This document shows positions 1-8,229 of a stretch of DNA of 11,504 nt, in pieces. Position 1 is the first letter of the stretch; each line of letters begins with the position of its first letter. Source of the stretch: Baffinella frigidus (Eukaryota > Cryptophyceae > Cryptomonadales > Baffinellaceae); the NCBI GenBank assembly GCA_026770585.1, contig MU646315.1, forward strand, positions 1,241,078 to 1,252,581. Direction: 5' to 3'. The translations under genes and the position numbers were made by a program. The notes below the pieces were generated by a model that worked only from the letters and a program-made list of their open reading frames with translations, ran no database searches and had not been told where the DNA came from.

Positions 1-170
1 TTCCGGGGTTCGGGTGTAGTGTTTGGGGTTTAGGGTACATTATTAGGGTTTCGGGTGTACTGTTCACGGTTCAAGGTTCGGGTTTAGGGTTCAAGGGTGA
101 GGGTACCCTCACCCCTGAACCAGAACCATATACCCTACACCCTGACCCCCCCCCCCCAACCCCCAAGGGC
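1..170. repeat. Degenerate telomere-like repeat at window start
   Basis: Variants of TTTAGGG on the plus strand to about 105, then CCCTGAACC-type variants and a C run (147-157), forming a weak inverted pair. No exon found here. Confidence 0.6.
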
Positions 171-340
171 ACCACCAGCCCTCGCGGTTGGAGCAATTGG
201 GAAATTACGTACCAGTTTTAAAACTCTAAACACCCTGCTTCTGGAGTTTTGAAAATGACCGACGCCGGAATCCGGCGGCCTTCAAGGGCATTACGTACCG
301 CCAAATTCAACCGTTTGCTCAAACCGTGAGGGCTGGTGGT
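171..340. mobile_element. FB-F, inverted-repeat element, 170 bp
   Basis: Inverted ends ACCACCAGCCCTCGCGGTTG and AACCGTGAGGGCTGGTGGT, 26 bp with few mismatches, plus TACGTA palindromes inside both arms. It sits 7 bp from the donor of exon 13. Confidence 0.6.
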
Positions 341-347
341 AAGGTAC

Positions 348-419
348 CCGCGCGCGGCGGTTTCCGAGAAGGGTCCCGACAGGGTCGAAGGGCAGATTCG
401 CTGTCGCGTCTTGCTCAAC
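348..419 (-). CDS. Exon 13 (VEQDATANL...VGTLLGNRRAR), last in window
   Basis: The acceptor is GCTACCAG and the donor GTACCT. 72 nt, phase 0 at both ends, read VEQDATANLPFDP and VGTLLGNRRAR. ATANL...GTLLGN is the strand that normally follows DAYGN in this repeat class, comparable to LVTATLLQ in exons 4-5. A donor at its end implies the gene continues to the left of the window. A foldback element begins within 10 bp of the donor. Confidence 0.5.
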
Positions 420-3400
420 CTGGTAGCGTAGATTTTCGGGTTTGTGGTGAAGCGTTGGGGGTTCAGGGTTTGTGGTTGAGGGTCTGGATTTGTGGTTTAG
501 GGTTGAGGGTATGGTATCGTGAACAGAGTTGCGGGTTCGCATAGGGGTTGGGGTGTATTGGTCTGGCTGGACCGCGTCTAGGCTTTAAAATTTGGGGTTA
601 CGGGTGTGGTGTGGGGTGTGGGGTGTGTGGCGTGGGGGTCGACCTCGGAGATAGTCGCGGAGATGTTGGCAGTGAGGCGTTCGCAGGAGTACACGCAGTT
701 TGTCCCGTCAACCTTGTTCCCGTAGGCGTCTTCGAGGTGTACGACAGGCTGCCAAAACCCATGGCGTTCAGGTTGTACGATTCAGAAAGGTTGGTTTAGG
801 GTTAATGTTGCCGTAGGCGTCTTCGAGGCGGATCACAGGCTCCGCGCGGGCAGAGAGGGGAGTTAGGGTTTGGGTGTTTAGGGTGTCGGGTGAATGGTGC
901 AGGGCGGCATGGTTGCAGAGTAGACGCAGTGCACTCGGAGCCAGAACATTTCGCCTAAGTCAACTCCCCCTGCAAGCCAGCGCCTTAAGTCAGATGCCTG
1001 CTCCCAGAGCAGGTCCATCTAAACGAAATGGCAACTTACTGCCGAGGATTAGCTTTGTTGACTTAAGGTAAAACATCCTGGATCGCAGTGCAGTGTGTCC
1101 CGTCCACCTGGTTGCCGTACGCGTCCTCAATCCGCACCACCGTCTGAAAAATAGAGGGGGGGGGGTGAGCGTTTGGTGTGCGGAAAGAGAGGGGGTGTAC
1201 GCCCTGCCCCTGCCCCTGCCCCTGACCCTACCCCCGACCCTGACCCTCATCCTGGCCCTGACCCCGACCCTGGCCCTGACCCTGCCTCTGACCCTGAGTG
1301 TAGCTTCAGTTAGTGCCGTCAACCTTGTTCCCGTAGGCGTCTTCGAGGTGCACGACAGGCTGCCAAAACCCAGGGCGTTCAGGTTTTACGGTTCAGGGTT
1401 TGGGGGTTATGGGCCTCGCGTGAATACACGCAGTTTGTGCCATCGACATTGTTGCCGTACGCGTCTGCGAGATGGACGGCAGGCTGCGGTTCGAAGGAGC
1501 GTCAGATTTTGGTTTAGCGTTTAGCGTTTAGCGTTTAGAGTTTAGGGTTTAGGGGGAAGGGTTTAGGGTTTAGGGTTTAGGGTTTAGGGTTTAGGGTTTA
1601 GGGTTTAGGGTTTGGGGTTTAGGGTTCAGGGTTTACGGTGCGATACGCGATTTCGAGCTGGACTGCAGGCTGTGCAGAACGAGGGGGGGGGGGGGGTAGG
1701 GTTTACGGTGTGGGATGTGGGGTTTGGGGTTTGAGGTTTAGAGTTCAGGGTTGAGAGTTTAGGATTTAGGGTGTGAGGTTTAGGGTTGAGGGTTGAGGGG
1801 TTGAGGGTTGAGGGGTTTGGGTTTAGGGTTGAGGTGTTCGGGTTTAGAGTTTAGGATTTTAAGGTGCAGTGTTTAGGGTGGACCTGCACGCCGAAGTGCC
1901 ACCCGACGGCCGGCTCCGAAGGATGGTGCACGCGAGCGCGAGGTGCGAGGGCGCGCCCGGCTTCACGCAGAACACACACCATGCTTCCGGGGCCAGGCGG
2001 GCGAGGTTCTGCGCTACCGTCTGAATACCTCATAGGGCGCCCCGACGGCCGGCTCCGAAGGGGGGCGCGCGCGAGGGCGAGGTTTGAGGGCGAAAACGGC
2101 CTAGCAAATGGAACTCTGGCCCGAAGTAAATCGCGCCATGCCTAACCAAACTTCGTCCAAATCATATGCCAATTAAGGGGGGGGGGGGAATTAAACTTGA
2201 ACATGTTCCCGGGTTAGGGTTGCGAGGCTGATGTTGGTCAGGGTTTTGAGTTTGGGGTTTATGCTGCCATACCTGCACGCCGAAGTGCCACCCGACGGCC
2301 GGCTCCGAAGCAGTGTGCGCGAGGGCGAGGGCGAGGTGCGAGCTGTGCTGTCCTCTCTCTCTCTCTCCCGCCACCCCTCTCTCTCTCCTCTCCTCTCCTC
2401 TCTCTCTCTCTCTCTCCCTCTCCTCTCTCTCCTCTCCTCTCTCCCCCCTCTCTCCCCTCTCTCCTCTCTCTCTCCTCTCCCCCCTCTCTCCCCTCTCTCC
2501 TCTCTCCCTCTCTCTCTCCCCACCCCCTCCCCCAGCCTGCGTGACGTCACGCACAACACACAACATTTATCTCAGAAAACGAGTTCTAAAACTCGTTTTC
2601 TTAAGTCAATTCCCCTACAAAATCGTCAACTTATTCTTTACTATCCGCATAAGTTGACAAATTTGTAGGAGAATTGACTTAAGAAAACGAGTTTTAGAAC
2701 TCGTTTTCTGAGATAAACATGCTTCCGGTGCCCGACGGGCGAGCTTCTGCGCTACCGTCTGAATACCTCATAGGGCGCCCCGCGGGCCGTGTGCCTCACT
2801 CCGCGCACCCCGGGTGAGAGGAGCGCGTCGGCCACGGGTGGGTAAGGGTTGCGGGGAGGCGGACCTGGACGCCGAAGTGCCACCCGACGGCCGGCTCCGA
2901 GGGGGGGCGCGCGAGGGCGAGGTGGGAGGGCGCGCCGGGTTTGACGCAGAAGACATTCGACACCGTTGTCTGCGGGAGAGGATACTCACAGTTACTTCAC
3001 AGTTACGTTACACTACACCTTACACCGTGCGCCACACTTTACACTTCCTTTACAGTACACTTTACATTCACTTTGCAGTCACTTTACAGTTGCTTCAACA
3101 GCACGGTCCTGAGATGGGGGGCGAGCCGCTCTTCATTAACAGCATACGAACAGCATCGTCAACGTTTCATGCGTTTCGCGTGGCCAACAGATGTGAAAAC
3201 CGCTCCACGTTGACAGCGCGGTCTCGTCTCAGAAAACGAGTTCTAAAACTCGTTTTCTTAAGTCAATTCTCCTACAAATTTGTCAACTTATGCGGAGAGT
3301 AAAGAATAAGTTGACGAATTTGTAGAGGAATTGACTTAAGAAAACGAGTTTTAGAACTCGTTTTCTGAGATAAGGTCAGTGCGCGAGGGCGAGGTTCGAA

Positions 3401-4987
3401 GGCGCTCCGGGTTTGACGCAGCAGACATTCGAGACTGTCGTCTGAGGTTTGGGGTTCAGGGTTTAGGGTGTTGAATAGCGATATCTGGCGCAGGTCATGG
3501 ATAGAGAGGTGCTCAGGCGGTGTTTCATTCTTTTCGTGGCCTACACATGTGAAACCCGTTCTACGTTAACAGCACGGTCAGTGCTTCATAAAAGATGGGC
3601 GACACTTAACAAAAACCGGCGTGTGCCCTCGGGGAATCCTGAGCGGGAAATCCTGCGCGGAGCTGCCTTTAGGATTTCTCAAGAGGTCGCCCGGAATCGG
3701 GGTGGCCCTAGTGAAAATTTCAAATGTAAATACTTATAATTTATGAACTGGATTCAATAAAATTTACCACACAGAACTATCTTTAAATGCAATATTAAAG
3801 CAAAGATGTAGCAATTTTGATTGAAATCCAGTTTATAAATCCCAGGTGTTTCAAGACGCACCTTGGCGTTGGCCTCGAAAGTGATGCGGTTGCAGCAGCC
3901 CGCACGGTCCACCCGCAGGTCGGTTTGGCCGACTATTCCTAAGTTGACATCTCGGCTTCCCGGTACAAATCCGTCAACTTTCGAGAAGGAAAGAGCCCGG
4001 GCTCGCCAAATTGGTGAACCCACATAGACTGAGACAGAGCTAGACCCAGCATGTCAACTTGGCAATACCTTGGCGGATAACGTTGACGGATTTGTACCGC
4101 GAACCCAGGGTGTCAACTTGAGAATAGTCAGTCAACCCGAGTGAGGTAGCGCCAGACCTTGGCGTTGGCTTCGAAGGTGATGCGGTTGCAGCAGCCCGCC
4201 CCGTCAACCCGCAGGTCTGTGTACGTCGCCAGTCCTGCGTCGAACGTCTGCGTGGAGGGGGTGGGGTTCGGGGGATGGGGGTTAGGGGGGTCCCTGGTGT
4301 GCGTGCGTATGGCTGCGAAACGCGCATGCTGTGTAGTCAACTGGACACGCTCAAGGATTCCATGAAGTAAACCGGACACGCTCACGGAGCCACGTTAGGC
4401 AACAGTACTTATCTCAGAAAACGAGTTCTAAAACTCGTTTTCTTAAGTCAATTCCCCTACGAATTCGTCAACTTATTCTTTACTCTCTGCATAAGTTGAC
4501 AAATTTGTAGGGAAATTGACTTACGAAAACGAGTTTTAGAACTCGTTTTCTGAGATAAGTACCCAACGTGGCGCTTGAAGCAGCTCCTGCACCGGAGTTG
4601 CCGGAGTGGCCCAACAGTGTTGGGGTGCCTAACACTGCTCGGCACTGTTAGGCCTAACACTGGCGTTATGGTGTCCACCCTTCAGGCATACTTCCTTGCA
4701 GGGGGAAATCGGGGGCCGGCCGAAGGAGTAAGTGTGGAGGGTAAGTATGCGTTACGGTAGCCTGTGTTAGGGTAGGTGGACTGTAATAAGAAAGTCTCTC
4801 GGAGCTCGCAGTTACGATGTTAGGCCTAACACTGCTGGGCCCAACACTGTGAGGTCTAACACTGTTAGGCACTTAGGCCGGCACTGTTAGGCACAAGAGT
4901 TGCTTCATAACCACGTTGGGCGTGCTTCAAGGGCGTTCCTCAGTGCGCAGCCCTGAAGAGCCCCCCTCCCACACCCACCCCACCCGC

Positions 4988-5023
<36 letters not shown>

Positions 5024-7317
5024 GCTCTCTCGCTCTCTCGCTCTCTCTCGGCCGGAACGAACGTCGAGAGTTGGGACGGCTCAACATCTCAAAGCAAAAG
5101 AGGGCATCGGTTACTCTCAGCATCTGTTACGAAGGGAGCATCTGTTGCTAGGAGGAACGGTCGAGACCTGGGATCGGCGGGAAGAGGTGTGGAAGTCGAC
5201 TTTGGAAGCCCCTACGAGCAGACTCGCTGATACCGCCAGCGATGATAACGTCGTCATCACGTTGAGACCCCTGGCGGTTGGGATTCAGGGTTTAGGGTGC
5301 AGGGTTTGAAAATGACGTGTTCGCCTTGAGAAATATAACACTGCGCGCAGAAGGCTTTTCACGCGCCGAGAAAACGCGCCGAGTCTCGAAAAAACGAGTT
5401 CTAAAACTCGTTTTCTTAAGTCGATTCCCCTACGAATTCGTCAACTTATTCTTTACTCTCTGCATAAGTTGATAAATCTGTAAGGAAATTGACTTAAGAA
5501 AACGTATCCTCCCCCGGCGAGGGAGGATACGGTTGTCATCACGTTGAGATCCCTGTCAACGCCCGCGTTTAGGGTTTAGGAATAACACCCTTACTCAGAA
5601 CGCTGTTCGGAAATAACACCTCAGAACGCTGTACACAGAATGCTATTTGCTGAGACCGCGAGTGATGTCCCTGAACCCCGAACCCTGAACCGCTGTTGGT
5701 ATATAACACCTGAGAACGCTATACTCAGAACGCTATTTGCTGTGACCGCCAGCGATAGTAAGGTTATCATCACGTTGAGACCCCTGACGTTTGGGGTTTA
5801 GGGTTTAGAGTTTGGGGTTTGAAAATGACGTGTGCTCCGTAAGAAATAACACCTTACAAAGAACGCTATTTGCTGAGAACGCTATTTTACCACCCACGAT
5901 ACCGTATCATCGCGATGATACGGTTGGCATCACGTTGAAACCCCTGAAGTTTAGGGTTCAGGAGGCGACACGCGAGAGCAGAAAGATGCTCTAGAGAGTC
6001 ACCTACCCAGAGTCATATATCACCGAGTATACAACAGTATACGAAGATTATGGCAGACCACGGGTTTGCCTTGAGAAAGACTCCTTGATCATCATTCTGG
6101 GTGTACGGTGTACGCTTTACGGTTCAGGGAGGCTAGGGTCCAGGGTGTAGGCACCCGTTAAGGGCGACGAGCTGGGGCTGCATGTTGAAACTCCCGCCGG
6201 CCGTGATAGTGGTTTAGGGTGGAGGGTTTAGATTTACAGCGTTGGGGTCCAGGGGTCAGGGTGTAGGCACTCGTCGGGAGCGACGAGTTGGGGTTGCATG
6301 GTGAACCTCCCCCCGGTCGTTGCACGTATGGTTTAGAGTTTAGGGGTTTCAGGGTCCCGGGTTACACATGGCCCACATATTATGGATGGATTTGTTGAGA
6401 GGTGTTGAGCCGACTAGCAGGGAAATGAAGGGGTTTGGTACCCGTCGAGGGCGACGAGCTGGGGCTGCAAGTTGAAGCTCCCCCCGGCCGTTGCACCCAC
6501 CGGCTGTTGGACCACTTCGAGAAGGGACAGGAAGGAGCCGATCTGGACGTCGAAGAGTGTTGATAACCCCCCTGCGGGAAGAGAGGGGGATCGGGGTTCA
6601 GAGTTTAGGGTTACTCACGAAATTTACTCAAGGGTTGTTTACGAAAATTGCGTAAGGGTTGTTTTCTGCGTGGCCTGCTGGATGTTGAGCGACTTCGAGG
6701 AGGGATAGGAACGAGCCGATTTGGACGTCGAACAGTGTTGATACCCCCCCTGGAGTGGGGGAAGAGGCGTTGAGACCACACCTATGGATTAATCACTTAT
6801 GAATGCTACGGGTCGCACGGATGCCATGTTCTTCACGGTACTATGGGCTATTCACGAGATCGCTTCGAAGCCCGCTGGCGGATGGATCACTTCGAGGAGG
6901 GATAGAGCCATTCCGGTAGGACTTGTCGCGTTTTCGACTTCGAGATTTCAAGATTTCAGACTTCAAAAAGGTTTTAAAGGTCGTAAATCGTTTTAAAACA
7001 CAACGTTTCAAATCTCATGGTACAAATGAAGTCTCGAAGTCTCGTACAGATGCCATGTGCTTCACGGTACTAAGGGCTATTCACGAGACCTGGATGGCTT
7101 TCTAGCCCCCCTTTTAGATGTTTTGTGTTACAATTCAAGGAGTTGGAAGAGGTCTCGTTTGTCACGCTCGCGCCCACGCCAACACTTTGCCAGCGGGCTT
7201 CGAAGCCCGCTGGCGGATGGGTCACTTCGAGGAGGGATACGAAGGAGCCGTTTTGGACGTCGAACAGTGTTGGCACGCCCCCTGATGCGGGGTGTGGGGT
7301 TGAGGGTGGTTTAAGGA

Positions 7318-7363
<46 letters not shown>

Positions 7364-8190
7364 GGTAAAGGGCTAAGGGTTGATGGTTGAGGGCTGGGGG
7401 TTTAGAGTTTAGAGTTTAGCAGGCTGAAGGATCACTCCCAGTGTTGACACGCCGCCTAGTGTGGGGCGTGAGGGTTAGGGATTGGGGGTTCGGTTTGAGG
7501 GTTTGGGGGTTGGGGTTTAGGGTTTGGGTTTTAGGGTTAAGGGTTTAGGGTTCCTACCCTCCCGGGAGGGCGGCGTTGGGATGTGGTTTGGGATTCGAGT
7601 TTGGGGTTTCTGGAGGTGATCTGTAGAGCGTTTGCGGTAATTGTTGTCCGTTTTGGACGTGCGGTTTTCCGGTTTTCCAATTTTCATTTGCCCCCCCCCC
7701 CGATTCATTTGTACCGGAGAAGTGTCCATTTAAAACATTCAACGACCTTTACAACATTTTAAAAAACCGTAAAACCGTAAAACCGTACGTTCAAAACGGA
7801 CAACAATTACCGCAAACGCTCTACCTTAAGATGGCACAAAACAGTGTGTTTCACAGTTGAATCTGATTTCGCATTGGATCAGGGTTGGGGGTTTGGGGTT
7901 TGGGGTTTAGGGTTGAACATTTAGGGTTTAGGGGTTTGGGGTTTGGGGTTTAGCGTTTGGGGTTTGGGGTTTAGGGTCACCGAGGAGCCCTGGTGCGTCG
8001 AATTTGAAGCGGTAGCACTTGCCTGGGTTTAGGGTTTAGGGTTTAGGGCTTAGAGTTTAGGGTTCAGGGTTCAAGGTTTAAGGTTTAGGGTTTAGGTGTT
8101 GCGGTTTAGGGTTTAGGGTTTAGGGTTTAGGGTTTAGGGATCTTGCCCGCCCGGTCGATGCGCAGGTTGGTGAAGGTTGCTTTTCCTGGT

Positions 8191-8229
<39 letters not shown>

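Larger units (their letters stand above)
5280..5960. repeat. Tandemly duplicated exon 9 / intron unit
   Basis: Four irregular units each carry an exon 9 copy, a TTTAGGG remnant, TGAAAATGACGTG and/or AATAACACC, and GAACGCTATTTGCTGAGACCGC. Order is kept although spacing varies, so whole exon-plus-intron blocks were duplicated. Confidence 0.6.

Noticed and set aside
1093-1524. 143-codon plus-strand frame
   Set aside because: It is antisense to three copies of the DAYGN exon and runs through CCCTGA-type repeat; the meaningful reading is on the minus strand.
2162-2668. Long open frames on both strands over the CT tract (Arg/Glu-rich on minus, Leu/Ser-rich on plus)
   Set aside because: They are translations of a CT microsatellite; every frame without stops is open there, and no homology or splice context supports them.
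2814-3302. 162-codon plus-strand frame
   Set aside because: It is antisense to exon 11 and runs into FB-A copy 2; composition changes abruptly along it.
5812-5994. 60-codon plus-strand frame
   Set aside because: It crosses the antisense of a decayed exon 9 copy and repeated intron sequence; no supporting features.
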